IMG/VR virus record: IMGVR_UViG_3300007640_000033
Span: 1 to 64,000 of that record
Length of the DNA stretch: 64,000 nucleotides
Reading direction: 5' to 3' (one strand)
DNA from: a virus
In this document: positions 35,201 to 43,567 of the stretch, one piece after another
How the letters are laid out: every line of letters begins with the position of its first letter
How positions within the stretch are numbered: the stretch's first letter is position 1
Made by a program: the position numbers and the translations under genes
Notes under the pieces: model-generated
The model's input: only the letters and a program-made list of their open reading frames with translations
Databases searched by the model: none
What the model was told of the DNA's origin: nothing

Positions 35201-38200
35201 CGTATGATTGGTTGAACGGTCAGGAATATCCATTTATACAAGGGGCTTATTTGTTATTGAATAGTTTGCCATTGGCAACAGTATCGGAAAGATATAAAAC
35301 AAGTGATGAGGATACTAAAAGTTACAACGACCTAAATTATATATTTGCTTCATTTAGAAAATATGGCGCAATTCATAAGTTACCTTATGCATGGATTCTA
35401 AAATATGGTAGTATTTGGCACCGTTATAAGACATATATAAACACTGGTACTGACATTTTAGATACGGTTTGGAGTGGACAAAGTTATTTGAATAACTATG
35501 ACCCTATTACTAATGATATAAAGAAAAGATATGAGATTGTAACCAATGGGGAAACATATTCAATAGTACTTGCTGATACAACAGTTGATTCTTTAGGTAC
35601 AACTGAAACCACCACAAACGTTGGTTTTTATCCTAGACTTATGAATGATTATTATGTCTTCCTAAATGGATATAATCTTTTTGCAACATATACAAGTGAA
35701 GACATACAAAGTGCTATTGACAGAGGTGAGTTGTATGTTGGTAACGTTCTGAATCAAAATATATTTGGTGAAGATACTAATGATACAAATAGAACTGTTT
35801 CTGTTTCTCCATGGAGTACTTTTGTAAAAAGAAGAAGAACAAACAACGAATATTTCATATTACCCTCAATGGGTGGTATTCCTTCAATAGGGGATGACGT
35901 AACACAAATTCAGTCCGAATGTTTTGCAAATGGGGATATGATTTTGGAGGTTTCAGGTAATACAAACATTTATGATGGAACTGTAAGAACATTTTGGGGA
36001 GCACCAACTTATGGTTATTACGAAACTGATAAGGTTACAAAACCGCAGTATAATGAGTACATGAAGGTACTTACCCAAGACATAATTGAAACTGTACAAC
36101 ACGCATTTGCAATTGATGGTTATGAGACAGTATCACCATATAAGTCCATTGAAGATGTATTTGGGGTTTTTGAAAGAGGTGTGTTAGATTTGATGGAACA
36201 AGAATTTTTGAATTTCTCAAAACCAGTTTATTCATTATCTACAACAAATGGAAGTACAAGAATTGGGGTATTCAATGTAGACCAAGGTGACCAAAATAGA
36301 CAATATAAAAATTTCCAATTATTGATTAGAAGTATTCTATTGGTTCAGAATGTTGGGTCAAATGATTTTAGTGATTTGGTAAATGAACTTACACAAAAAC
36401 AATTTGCTAACATTACAAATACGTTGAGTAACTTCATGGAATATGATGTGGTATTGAAATTAGGTAATCCATCACAATTCAATAGAAGATTATTCAATTC
36501 ATTTTCAAGCCAACCACCTGTTGATAAAATATCATTCTCACCTTATGTTCCTGGTACATTACCGGGCGATGGTGTAACTGTCGCTCAATCAAGAGCACTA
36601 AATACACCTGCTTGGAATGCTTTAGATTTATATGTTGGGTTTAGTAATATAGAAGGAATTGCCTACCCAACAACCGCAATTGCCGAAGATTCGGCTTCAT
36701 TTATTACCGATTTCTTCATAGATAATAATATTGCGTTTACTGAAAGTAATGTTATACAAACAGCACCATTGATAAAAATGTATGCCACTCAGAAATATTT
36801 GGATAACGATTTGAATGCCGCTGGATTTACAACTCTTATTGATAATCTAAGAACAACACAGGCTGATTTCCAATCAAATTCATTCAACTCGATGTTTGTG
36901 AAAGTCAGAAAAAACTTACCTTTGGTAGATGCTCAACCCGTTAGAAATAATCCAAGTATAGTAACAGGTACACAATTACACAGTGAGTTATATGAACAGT
37001 TTAAAGCTATAAACGATAAATGGATTGCGGGTTATGATTACTCAAACAAAACATTATTTGAAGATATTCTCTTCTTGGATAGAGCAAGTAGAAATATTGG
37101 AGACACTGTCATTGCTGACATCTACGATTTAAAGAATTACTTTAATTCTCTAAATGTTGACGGTACAGTACAAGATTACATTACAGGTATTCTAACAAAG
37201 AATCACTTTGTTGTAATGCCAATGCCAGCGTATATAAATTTTTATAACGTACAGAACGTTAGTCAAAACGTAACACCTAAAATTGAGGGTAGTTTAGATT
37301 TTGCAAATAAAATGTGGGGAACGTATCTAAATGTGGATACAAGAGCAACCACCTCAAAATTAGTTTGTTTCTATGTTGATAGACCATCTGAAATTTTGGA
37401 TATGAACGAAAATTCAGATTTTAGATTTAGAAATGACGGTTTTGATTTGAGAAGAGCATCAGACAATCCACTATTAGAAGACCAAACAAATAAAACGGAT
37501 TGGGCATTATCTAATAGGGTTGTTGGATTTAATGTGGATGTTGGTATTAGAAACCAAAATGTATTCCACGGGTTTACCGTTTCACAAGAACCTGGTAAAG
37601 CAACGGCTGAATCTTTACAAGCGTTGGATAATATGATTTCCCAAGCAAATGGTAAAAATACAAACACACAAAACGTGAGTTTATATTCAATTTATAAGAC
37701 AAGAAGTTATCAGTCTACAGTTCAATGTTTGGGTAACGCAATGATTCAACCTACGATGTATTACAACCTAAGACACGTACCAATGTTCAATGGTGCATAT
37801 ATGATTATGGATGTTGAACACATAGTAAGTCCCGGACAATTTGAAACAACATTTACAGGTATGAGACAACCTGTCATTGCATTATCAACCATTGATAATT
37901 ACATACAACAACTAAATCAGAATTTACTTACAAAGATTGTTGGTGAGATTAATCAAAAACGAGGACAACAAGTTCAAAGTAGAGAACAGCAATCAAATGA
38001 TATTAATAAAACACAAGAAGCGTCACAACCACAAAATAATTCTCAAACATCACCACCAAATACGTGTAATGAGAAACTTAATGTTGAATATGAAACTTTC
38101 TTGGAAGCAACCGTTACTCAAAGAACACACACATATCAAGAGGTGTACGATATTATAGTATCATCACTTGATAATGAGGCATTCAATAATCTTACTGAAA

Positions 38201-39129
38201 TACAAAAAACAACTCTTACTTATTTGGTATTTGGAACATTGTTTATTGAAAATGGTGATTCATCAGCATTCAATTCAAAGAACTATAACATTGCAAATAT
38301 TAATTTAGAAAAACTTTGGGGTGGTAATTTATCAAATTATTTCACCGAAGAATATTTCTGTGCGACGTTCCAAAGCGGTAACATTAAACCAATGGCTAGT
38401 TTTGAATTTTTAGAGGATAATATCTATTTTGCAATGATAAGATTAAAAGATAGGGTGTTGAATATGACAACAAATGCGGTTGGAGTACCAACAGTTGATA
38501 GTGAATCTGACGTTTATATAAAATATTGGCCAAGAGATAACTCATTGAGTGATGAACAAGTCACTCAAGTTAAGACAACAAGACCTGAAATTGTTACTAA
38601 GTTTGGAAAAGCCAATGATTTAGTAAATGAATTATCAGGAACACAAGACCCAACAACTAATACAACTACAAACACAAGTTCAAGCGTATTTGAAGAATTA
38701 GCTACAATTACTAAGAGTGAGATACCATATATTAGTAATAATAATCCTTATGGTACAGAATCTTTTAGTGTACAACTAAAACCAAATGTTGGTTTATGGG
38801 ATATATTTATTTTCAATTATGGTTATAAAACAATTCCTGATGACCCAAATGTTGTAGAATTAGGTGGTGGTGATTGTTCACCTTTTGTACTAAATAGGTC
38901 AAATTATATTAGTAGTGATAAACAATCTATAGTTGAAATTGATGTCTTGTATGATTTAGTTATTGCTGATGTATTAGGTGAGGATGTGGATGACTTACCA
39001 CCATCAGAATTTAGGGGACAATACCTATTCCAATTTGAAATGGCATTCCAACCAATAAATTCAGATGGTTCTCTTGATACTAGTAGAACACAAAAATATC
39101 AAAGATTCGATATTTTCTTTAAACTTTGA
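32260..39129 (+). CDS. Giant virion/baseplate protein (2289 residues)
   Basis: No complete family recognised. The N-terminal domain (about residues 145-265) has LLGITSIRIKTGMSFIPTVT, MELEDIQGRALF and LTIKGYYGQAVRYQLALETF, which resembles the first tail-hub beta-barrel of T4-like structural proteins. A long helical middle follows. Residues about 1835-1885 (YNLRHVPMFNGAYMIMDVEH, FETTFTGMRQP) look like the C-terminal part of a hub/late-control-type domain. A low-complexity Gln/Ser/Asn linker (about 1900-1940) leads to a separate C-terminal module with a helical start and a DRVLNMTTNAVG segment, perhaps a wall-active or binding domain. The gene is one of the longest in the window and very likely forms a major baseplate part. 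Confidence 0.55.
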   Translation: MANDIFQQSPDNSGNILCELDYQNIILVDPNKTIDDNSNVAERLVDHENLVMYANLEAQQIPRTRLAVGGSPEDVVRNISIAEINFLRPGVKNPNGPNFLTNEYTDEITGKNSVSGEAINQRKERIIQNSNNDYYYINELVDKNNNIDTGLLGITSIRIKTGMSFIPTVTMELEDIQGRALFEKGEQSPYAVFFNLPYPQFYLTIKGYYGQAVRYQLALETFNARFNTQSGNYMITLVFRGFKYNILNEIKLGYLLAAPHMYATTYKISPSTPTQGEGSAQNSVGNTSGAVRNVISEGGYQKIHEVYSEYKSKGLLPADFPELTLSQLIKRMDRFELLISNSMEQADLGPLTDAQSYLIDVENYAKDVYSTPQESWFDKYIDTSSFLVLSKNNQRVYRLKKQFREDSTSREKAISELKAIIVNSNRLLKENLTFGDKGTSPIQNSIDFPDFIVNAEAANVDWEKTYIEYFGSAGTALQIETFRTQLVQEGYFDQILETDASGNINSYNIFFVFEGADGTFLSQINQMIKLANSKKTDIEQSLALKLSKLVESKSSGIGFKPSIRNFIAVIMANTEGFIRLMSDVHRDAYESRNSPVRQNVIKAQRTSASNQDRNEDSEVYPWPQFFVEVSEGNAERFQLKYIGDPAYRDLTQSYNTKAWPEVAFVEEFMRGSAETLQRQESTAIDDEVNTVRRITVNALEFPQTNAPYLNKEEIKYFFEIWERFYMLSHYTRLSRETAQTSEIYDVMATLEADNIVTSLGESNPYLINKLKQYDFNSANYVNYLSTISNEGKGVAIQQFIRDYYVTGYIQAITENTYELFDGEYAKSGVAQVNNNSKELDKLISYIASTKSDSVDVTDTYPFVINSWTQENLQDGLQSGSVENVYNTSRSIYFNEDKKLIANFTTNTNLQSNRPVTSFGFNDPVYPQIDDFTEFYDTRSPYSCFITEGSLNYYDYDGNTTATQTASIMNTPYFTNAIQQGTYDWLNGQEYPFIQGAYLLLNSLPLATVSERYKTSDEDTKSYNDLNYIFASFRKYGAIHKLPYAWILKYGSIWHRYKTYINTGTDILDTVWSGQSYLNNYDPITNDIKKRYEIVTNGETYSIVLADTTVDSLGTTETTTNVGFYPRLMNDYYVFLNGYNLFATYTSEDIQSAIDRGELYVGNVLNQNIFGEDTNDTNRTVSVSPWSTFVKRRRTNNEYFILPSMGGIPSIGDDVTQIQSECFANGDMILEVSGNTNIYDGTVRTFWGAPTYGYYETDKVTKPQYNEYMKVLTQDIIETVQHAFAIDGYETVSPYKSIEDVFGVFERGVLDLMEQEFLNFSKPVYSLSTTNGSTRIGVFNVDQGDQNRQYKNFQLLIRSILLVQNVGSNDFSDLVNELTQKQFANITNTLSNFMEYDVVLKLGNPSQFNRRLFNSFSSQPPVDKISFSPYVPGTLPGDGVTVAQSRALNTPAWNALDLYVGFSNIEGIAYPTTAIAEDSASFITDFFIDNNIAFTESNVIQTAPLIKMYATQKYLDNDLNAAGFTTLIDNLRTTQADFQSNSFNSMFVKVRKNLPLVDAQPVRNNPSIVTGTQLHSELYEQFKAINDKWIAGYDYSNKTLFEDILFLDRASRNIGDTVIADIYDLKNYFNSLNVDGTVQDYITGILTKNHFVVMPMPAYINFYNVQNVSQNVTPKIEGSLDFANKMWGTYLNVDTRATTSKLVCFYVDRPSEILDMNENSDFRFRNDGFDLRRASDNPLLEDQTNKTDWALSNRVVGFNVDVGIRNQNVFHGFTVSQEPGKATAESLQALDNMISQANGKNTNTQNVSLYSIYKTRSYQSTVQCLGNAMIQPTMYYNLRHVPMFNGAYMIMDVEHIVSPGQFETTFTGMRQPVIALSTIDNYIQQLNQNLLTKIVGEINQKRGQQVQSREQQSNDINKTQEASQPQNNSQTSPPNTCNEKLNVEYETFLEATVTQRTHTYQEVYDIIVSSLDNEAFNNLTEIQKTTLTYLVFGTLFIENGDSSAFNSKNYNIANINLEKLWGGNLSNYFTEEYFCATFQSGNIKPMASFEFLEDNIYFAMIRLKDRVLNMTTNAVGVPTVDSESDVYIKYWPRDNSLSDEQVTQVKTTRPEIVTKFGKANDLVNELSGTQDPTTNTTTNTSSSVFEELATITKSEIPYISNNNPYGTESFSVQLKPNVGLWDIFIFNYGYKTIPDDPNVVELGGGDCSPFVLNRSNYISSDKQSIVEIDVLYDLVIADVLGEDVDDLPPSEFRGQYLFQFEMAFQPINSDGSLDTSRTQKYQRFDIFFKL

Positions 39130-39137
39130 TATTTATC
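39130..39137 (+). promoter_or_regulatory. TATTTATC box after the giant baseplate gene
   Basis: TATTTATCATAA begins 1 nt after the stop of the giant gene and 22 nt before the ATG at 39152; identical over twelve bases to the box at 26920. Confidence 0.5.
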
Positions 39138-39151
39138 ATAAAAAGAATGTT

Positions 39152-39376
39152 ATGGACATAAATATGATTTTAGATAGTTACCTTGGTAAAAAAACCAGAA
39201 CTAGTGAAAAAGACATGGGCGACGGTACCAAACAGGTGTGTGATTTAGATACAGGTGATTGTTATGTTGTTAGAATGAAAGACGGTCTAATCGAGAGAGT
39301 TGACAACACAATGCAAACACACAAAAGAGTCCAAGTAGAAACGCCGCAAGGAGTTAAACAATTATTAAACGGATAA
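39152..39376 (+). CDS. Small hypothetical protein
   Basis: 74 residues from the ATG at 39152. An in-frame codon upstream at 39065 lies inside the giant gene and is rejected because the TATTTATC box sits between. It has a CDLDTGDCYVVRMKDGLIER segment with two Cys five residues apart flanking an acidic turn. Not recognised. It is co-transcribed with the acidic protein that follows 4 nt later. Confidence 0.6.
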   Translation: MDINMILDSYLGKKTRTSEKDMGDGTKQVCDLDTGDCYVVRMKDGLIERVDNTMQTHKRVQVETPQGVKQLLNG

Positions 39377-39380
39377 TCCA

Positions 39381-40016
39381 ATGAGCGTTGAAAAGAAAAT
39401 ATTAGATGAAATTAATAGATACAAACGTATCAATAAGTATATAGCAGAACAAGACGTTCCCGCTCCTCCTGGAGTTGAACCTACTTCTGATGAAGAAACA
39501 CCACCTACTGAAGTTTCTCCAATACCACCAACTAATGCTGAACCAATTGATATTGAATCAGACCCTGATGTTGAAAAAATTGGTGACGAAGGTAATGTTG
39601 AAGAACCCGAAACTGGTGAATCAGACGAAGTTGATGTTACTGAATTAGTAACATCTCAAAAAGATATTGCATCAAAACAAGACCAATATTTTGAGCAATT
39701 GTTTGGTCAACTATCTAATTTAGAACAAAAATTAGGTGAAATGGATAGTTTAGTACAACAATTAAATTCATTAGAAATGAAAATTGAGAAGATGAGACCT
39801 AAAACTCCTGAAGAAAAATTAGAGTTAAGAAGTTTAGATAGTGGTCCATTTAATCAAAAACTTACAGACTTTTTTGTTGACAAAAAAGATGAAATGGAAA
39901 AGACAGGAAAGAATGAATATGTCCTAACTTCTGATGAAGTGGAGGATGTAAATCCTGACGAAATTAGAAAAACATTTGATAGTTCTTCTGATGAGGAGAA
40001 TGAATTCAGATATTGA
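39381..40016 (+). CDS. Acidic coiled-coil protein, possibly scaffold or virion-associated
   Basis: 211 residues. The start MSVEKKILDEINRYKRINKY is a short basic/amphipathic helix. Residues about 25-85 are a Pro/Glu/Asp-rich acidic linker. Residues about 88-140 form a coiled coil (QYFEQLFGQLSNLEQKLGEM), and the C-terminus is again acidic (SSDEENEFRY). The composition recalls scaffold or tail-assembly factors, but no family is recognised. The gene ends the tail block; a strong terminator with a GAAA loop follows. Confidence 0.5.
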   Translation: MSVEKKILDEINRYKRINKYIAEQDVPAPPGVEPTSDEETPPTEVSPIPPTNAEPIDIESDPDVEKIGDEGNVEEPETGESDEVDVTELVTSQKDIASKQDQYFEQLFGQLSNLEQKLGEMDSLVQQLNSLEMKIEKMRPKTPEEKLELRSLDSGPFNQKLTDFFVDKKDEMEKTGKNEYVLTSDEVEDVNPDEIRKTFDSSSDEENEFRY

Positions 40017-40043
40017 TTTTTATGTTATTTTGATTATACTATG

Positions 40044-40072
40044 GGTTGGTGGAAACACCAACCTTTTTTTTT
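40044..40072 (+). terminator. Intrinsic terminator with GAAA tetraloop at the end of the tail block
   Basis: GGTTGGTG-GAAA-CACCAACC is a perfect 8-bp stem closed by a GNRA tetraloop and followed by nine T. It separates the late tail block from the replication module. Confidence 0.95.
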
Positions 40073-40081
40073 ATAACGTCA

Positions 40082-40113
40082 TTTGACAAAGAAAAAAACA
40101 ATAACTAATTTTG
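40082..40113 (+). promoter_or_regulatory. Host-type (Bacteroidota) promoter of the replication module
   Basis: TTTG (40082-40085), a 20-nt spacer and TAATTTTG (40106-40113) match the Bacteroidota consensus TTTG/TAnnTTTG exactly. It lies just after the terminator at 40044, with the SSB ATG at 40139, so the leader would be about 20 nt. Confidence 0.75.
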
Positions 40114-40138
40114 AACTAAACAAGTAAAACAAAAAAAC

Positions 40139-40993
40139 ATGAGTAACACATTAGACGCCGTTTTGGCACAGTATGAAAAATCAAAATCCGCGGGCGGAAA
40201 CAGTAACAGCAAGATGTCCCAAGAAGAGAGAATGAAGAAGTACTTCGCTTGTATTCTTGGAGACAATCAATCATCAGGACAACGTAGAGTACGTATCCTA
40301 CCAACACCAGATGGTTCAAGTCCATTTGTTGAAGTTTGGTACCACGAAATCCAAGTTGGTGGTAAATGGCAAAAATTTTATGACCCAGGAAAAAATGACA
40401 ATGAACGTTCACCTTTGAATGAGGTTTATGAAGAACTTATGTCTACGGGTAAAGAATCCGATAAAGAGTTGGCTAAACAATATAAGTCACGTAAATTTTA
40501 CATTGTAAAAGTTGTTGACCGTGATGCTGAAGACGAGGGTGTGAAATTTTGGAGATTTAAACACAATTATAAAAATGAAGGTATCCTTGATAAGATTATT
40601 CCTATTTGGAGACAAAAAGGTGATATTACCGATTCACAAAAAGGTCGAGACCTTATCATTGAATTGACTAAGTCTAAAACAGGTGCTGGTAAAGCGTATA
40701 CCAATGTATCAACAATTATGTATGATGACCCTTGTGTTCTTCATGAGAATGCAGACACAATGAAAACGTGGTTGGAAGACGAATTGACTTGGGAAGATGT
40801 TTATTCTAAAAAACCTGTAGAATATCTTGAAGCAATTGCTCGTGGTGAAGTACCTCGTTGGGATTCTGACCAAGGAAAATACATCTATGGTGATGATATG
40901 AGTGAGACAATGACTATGGGTGGTTCAAATAGTTCTAGTAACTATACAGACCCACAGGCTAATATGGATGCGGACGAAGACCTTCCATTCTAA
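40139..40993 (+). CDS. Single-stranded DNA-binding protein (gp32-like with SSB-type tip)
   Basis: 284 residues. A basic, Ser/Asn-rich N-terminal arm (1-30) precedes an OB-fold-like core: RRVRILPTPDGSSPFVEVWY, FYIVKVVDRDAEDEGVKFWR and FKHNYKNEGILDKI parallel T4 gp32-like proteins of other phages. The zinc-binding Cys/His set of T4 gp32 is not visible. The end is a Ser/Asn-rich flexible linker terminating in DADEDLPF. This is the acidic aromatic tip typical of bacterial SSB (DDDIPF), which recruits partner proteins. It coats single-stranded DNA during replication and recombination. It is driven by a perfect host-type promoter and closed by its own terminator, as expected for a stoichiometric protein. 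Confidence 0.85.
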   Translation: MSNTLDAVLAQYEKSKSAGGNSNSKMSQEERMKKYFACILGDNQSSGQRRVRILPTPDGSSPFVEVWYHEIQVGGKWQKFYDPGKNDNERSPLNEVYEELMSTGKESDKELAKQYKSRKFYIVKVVDRDAEDEGVKFWRFKHNYKNEGILDKIIPIWRQKGDITDSQKGRDLIIELTKSKTGAGKAYTNVSTIMYDDPCVLHENADTMKTWLEDELTWEDVYSKKPVEYLEAIARGEVPRWDSDQGKYIYGDDMSETMTMGGSNSSSNYTDPQANMDADEDLPF

Positions 40994-41005
40994 AAAAACT
41001 AATCT

Positions 41006-41036
41006 GATGGTGCAGGCAATGTCTGCACCATCTTTT
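41006..41036 (+). terminator. Intrinsic terminator after the SSB gene
   Basis: GATGGTGCAG-GCAATGT-CTGCACCATC is a perfect 10-bp stem followed by TTTTATTATT. The recombinase ATG follows 15 nt later, so downstream genes may be expressed by partial readthrough, giving more SSB than recombinase. Confidence 0.9.
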
Positions 41037-41051
41037 ATTATTCAATAATAT

Positions 41052-42056
41052 ATGGCAATCAAAAAAAATGATTTTAGCTCACTGAAGAAGAAGTTTTCGA
41101 CTTCAGCAAAATACAAACCACAACGTTATTTTGACTTAGGTCAAGATTTCTTAGACGCTGTTGGTTTACCTGGTCCAGCAATTGGGCATTTAAATATGTT
41201 TCTTGGTCACTCAGACACAGGGAAAACAACTGCGTTAGTAAAGGCTGCGGTGTCTGCACAAAAACAAGGTATTTTACCGGTGTTCATTATTACAGAACAA
41301 AAATGGTCATTTGAACATGCGAAGTTGATGGGTTTTGAGTGTGAAGAGGTTGTTGATACCGAAACAGGTGAGATGGATTGGGACGGATTTTTCATCTTCA
41401 ATAATAACTTCAGTTATATTGAACAAATTACTGATTATATAAATCAACTTTTAGATGCACAAGAAAAAGGTGAATTAGAATATGATTTATTATTTCTTTG
41501 GGATTCAGTTGGTTCAGTGCCATGTAAGATGACATATGAAGGTAAAGGTGGTAAACAACACAATGCAGCGGTTTTAGCGGATAAAATAGGTATGGGTATC
41601 AACCAACGCATTTCAGGGTCTCGTAAGTCAGATTCTAAATATGAGAATACACTTGTAATTGTTAATCAACCATGGGTTGAATTACCTGATAATCCATTTG
41701 GACAACCTAAAATTAAAGCTAAAGGTGGTGAAGCAATTTGGTTGAATTCATCTTTAGTGTTTTTGTTTGGTAATCAAAAAGGTGCTGGTACAAATAAAAT
41801 TACAGCAACTAAAGACAAAAGAACTGTAAAATTTGCTATTAGAACAAAAGTGTCTGTTCTAAAAAATCACATAAATGGACTTGGTTATGAAGACGGAAGA
41901 ATTATTGTAACCCCACATGGATTTTTAGCTGGTAAAGAAGCGACTGAGGAGAAAAAGTCCATTGAACAGTATAAGAAAGATTATGCTGAATATTGGAAAG
42001 AAATTATTGGTACTGACGGAGAATTTTCTTTGAAAGAAGAAGAATCTGAACAATAA
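41052..42056 (+). CDS. uvsX: RecA/UvsX-type recombinase
   Basis: 334 residues. Walker A is GHSDTGKTT (residues 52-60) and Walker B YDLLFLWDSVGSVP (about 142-155). VIVNQPWVELPDNPFGQPK and KAKGGEAIWLNSS fit the L1/L2 DNA-binding region and the conserved Gly-Gly of RecA/UvsX. It lacks bacterial RecA's C-terminal domain and is near T4 UvsX in size (391). It forms filaments on single-stranded DNA for strand exchange and recombination-dependent replication, displacing SSB. The acidic C-terminus (EEESEQ) may modulate binding. Confidence 0.9.
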   Translation: MAIKKNDFSSLKKKFSTSAKYKPQRYFDLGQDFLDAVGLPGPAIGHLNMFLGHSDTGKTTALVKAAVSAQKQGILPVFIITEQKWSFEHAKLMGFECEEVVDTETGEMDWDGFFIFNNNFSYIEQITDYINQLLDAQEKGELEYDLLFLWDSVGSVPCKMTYEGKGGKQHNAAVLADKIGMGINQRISGSRKSDSKYENTLVIVNQPWVELPDNPFGQPKIKAKGGEAIWLNSSLVFLFGNQKGAGTNKITATKDKRTVKFAIRTKVSVLKNHINGLGYEDGRIIVTPHGFLAGKEATEEKKSIEQYKKDYAEYWKEIIGTDGEFSLKEEESEQ

Positions 42057-42066
42057 ATAAAATATT

Positions 42067-43074
42067 GTGAAAACTTTATTAGTTGATGGAGATAATTTAT
42101 TTAAAATCGGATTCCATGGAGTCAAAGAATTATTCGTTGAAGGAAATCATATTGGAGGAGTGTACCACTTTATCAACACCATTAGAAAACAAGTGGATGA
42201 CAACAACTACGACAAAGTCATCGTTTTCTGGGATGGAGAAAACAATTCAATCACTAGACGTAAGATATACCCTGACTACAAACTAAATAGAAGACAGGAA
42301 ATGAACGAACATAAGTTCGAATCATACCTTGTTCAAAAAAATAGAGTTAAAGAATATCTTGAGGAATGTTTTGTTCGTCAAGTTATGATTAATGATTGTG
42401 AGTCAGATGATGGTATTTCATATTATTGTAAAATTGCTGTCGATGAAAATAAAACAATATTTTCATCAGATAAAGACTACATCCAATTGGTTGACGATAC
42501 AACATCAATATATTCCCCAATATCTAAGATTTGGTACAAAAAAGGTGATAAAGTAAAAATATCTGAATATGAATTTCCTTTATATAACGTATTCACTTTG
42601 AAAGTATTGACTGGTGATAAATCAGACAATGTGTCAGGAATTTATTATTTGGGTGAAAAAACATTAGTTAAGTTTTTTCCTGAGATTCTTGACAAACCAA
42701 CATCTGTTGAGGATATTTTAACCAAGGCAGAAATTTTATTAAAAGAAGATAGAGAAAATGTTGTACTCAAAAATTTATTATCAGGTAAAACAAAAAGTGG
42801 TATTTTTGGAGAAGAATTTTTCAGTATTAACAAAAAAATCGTAGATTTGAAGAACCCTTTAATAACAGAAGAAGGAAAAGAAATTGTTGAACTTTATTAC
42901 CAAGAAACATTAGACCCTGAAGGTAGGGGATATAAAAACCTAATTCGTATGATGACAAAAGATGGTTTTATGAAATACCTTCCAAAAAACGATGAAGCGT
43001 TTGTAAACTTCATTAGACCCTTTATGAAACTAACAAGAAAAGAAAAAAGAAAATACAAAAAATCAAATAATTAA
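42067..43074 (+). CDS. 5'-3' exonuclease / RNase H (flap endonuclease family)
   Basis: 335 residues from a GTG start at 42067 (no ATG nearby in frame). KTLLVDGDNLFKIGFHG carries the first catalytic Asp of the PIN/FEN fold. VIVFWDGENNSITRRKIYPD holds the second acid and the clamp Arg/Tyr. DCESDDGISYYCK and FSSDKDYIQLV give the central acidic cluster, and VLTGDKSDNVSGIYYLGEKT is the helix-three-turn-helix DNA-binding motif with its Asp pair. T4 RNase H of this family removes RNA primers and processes flaps. The basic C-terminal tail (KLTRKEKRKYKKSNN) could contact DNA or SSB. Sits directly after the recombinase, 10 nt apart. Confidence 0.9.
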   Translation: MKTLLVDGDNLFKIGFHGVKELFVEGNHIGGVYHFINTIRKQVDDNNYDKVIVFWDGENNSITRRKIYPDYKLNRRQEMNEHKFESYLVQKNRVKEYLEECFVRQVMINDCESDDGISYYCKIAVDENKTIFSSDKDYIQLVDDTTSIYSPISKIWYKKGDKVKISEYEFPLYNVFTLKVLTGDKSDNVSGIYYLGEKTLVKFFPEILDKPTSVEDILTKAEILLKEDRENVVLKNLLSGKTKSGIFGEEFFSINKKIVDLKNPLITEEGKEIVELYYQETLDPEGRGYKNLIRMMTKDGFMKYLPKNDEAFVNFIRPFMKLTRKEKRKYKKSNN

Positions 43075-43077
43075 ACT

Positions 43078-43530
43078 ATGAAAGAATTAGATGTAACAAA
43101 AATGGAGTTTCTCATCACATTGAATGAGAATATTGTTGTACAACGATTTTACAATGTAAAAGGATACAATCCTGTGGCTCGTGCTTCTATGGAGTTGTAT
43201 GATTATGTAAAAGGATTATGTACGACATTGGAACATGCATTAGAGATGAAAACTGTTATCTATATGTTAGAGAATCAGGATGAAATTTTTGATGACCCAA
43301 ATATTTTAGAAACCTCAAATACTGATGGACCTGAAAGTTTTAATCTGTATATTAAGATTGGTGATGAGACAATTTGTCATAGAATTTTTGACGCCAAATT
43401 GTACCCACCTAAAATAAGATACACTCTGGATATTCGTCCGCAAGTAAAAAGTATACTTCGTGATTTGACTGACATTTTTTCAGGCAAAAAATTTAATACA
43501 ACTTATTTGAACTACCAGTTAAGTAAGTAA
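43078..43530 (+). CDS. Conserved hypothetical protein of the replication module
   Basis: 150 residues, not recognised. Begins MKELDVTKMEFLITLNENIV, with a QRFYNVKGYNPVA segment and a helical middle. The ATG lies 3 nt after the exonuclease stop, so the two are coupled. The position next to exonuclease and helicase suggests a replication accessory role, such as a helicase-loader or primosome helper, but nothing in the sequence proves it. Confidence 0.5.
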   Translation: MKELDVTKMEFLITLNENIVVQRFYNVKGYNPVARASMELYDYVKGLCTTLEHALEMKTVIYMLENQDEIFDDPNILETSNTDGPESFNLYIKIGDETICHRIFDAKLYPPKIRYTLDIRPQVKSILRDLTDIFSGKKFNTTYLNYQLSK

Positions 43531-43538
43531 TATTTATC
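43531..43538 (+). promoter_or_regulatory. TATTTATC box upstream of the replicative helicase
   Basis: TATTTATC begins directly after the stop at 43530 and lies 29 nt before the ATG at 43568. It is the one perfect eight-base match in front of a clear replication gene, so it may be chance or a gene expressed both early and late. Confidence 0.3.
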
Positions 43539-43567
43539 AAAACACTATTAAAATTAAGGTTAGCAAC

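Noticed and set aside
39065-39151. Upstream extension of the 74-residue gene into the giant baseplate gene
   Set aside because: The extension lies within another gene's coding end, and a TATTTATC box sits between that gene and the ATG at 39152.
43531-43538. Firm late promoter for the replicative helicase
   Set aside because: Only a sequence match in a replication operon; in AT-rich DNA one such match may be chance.
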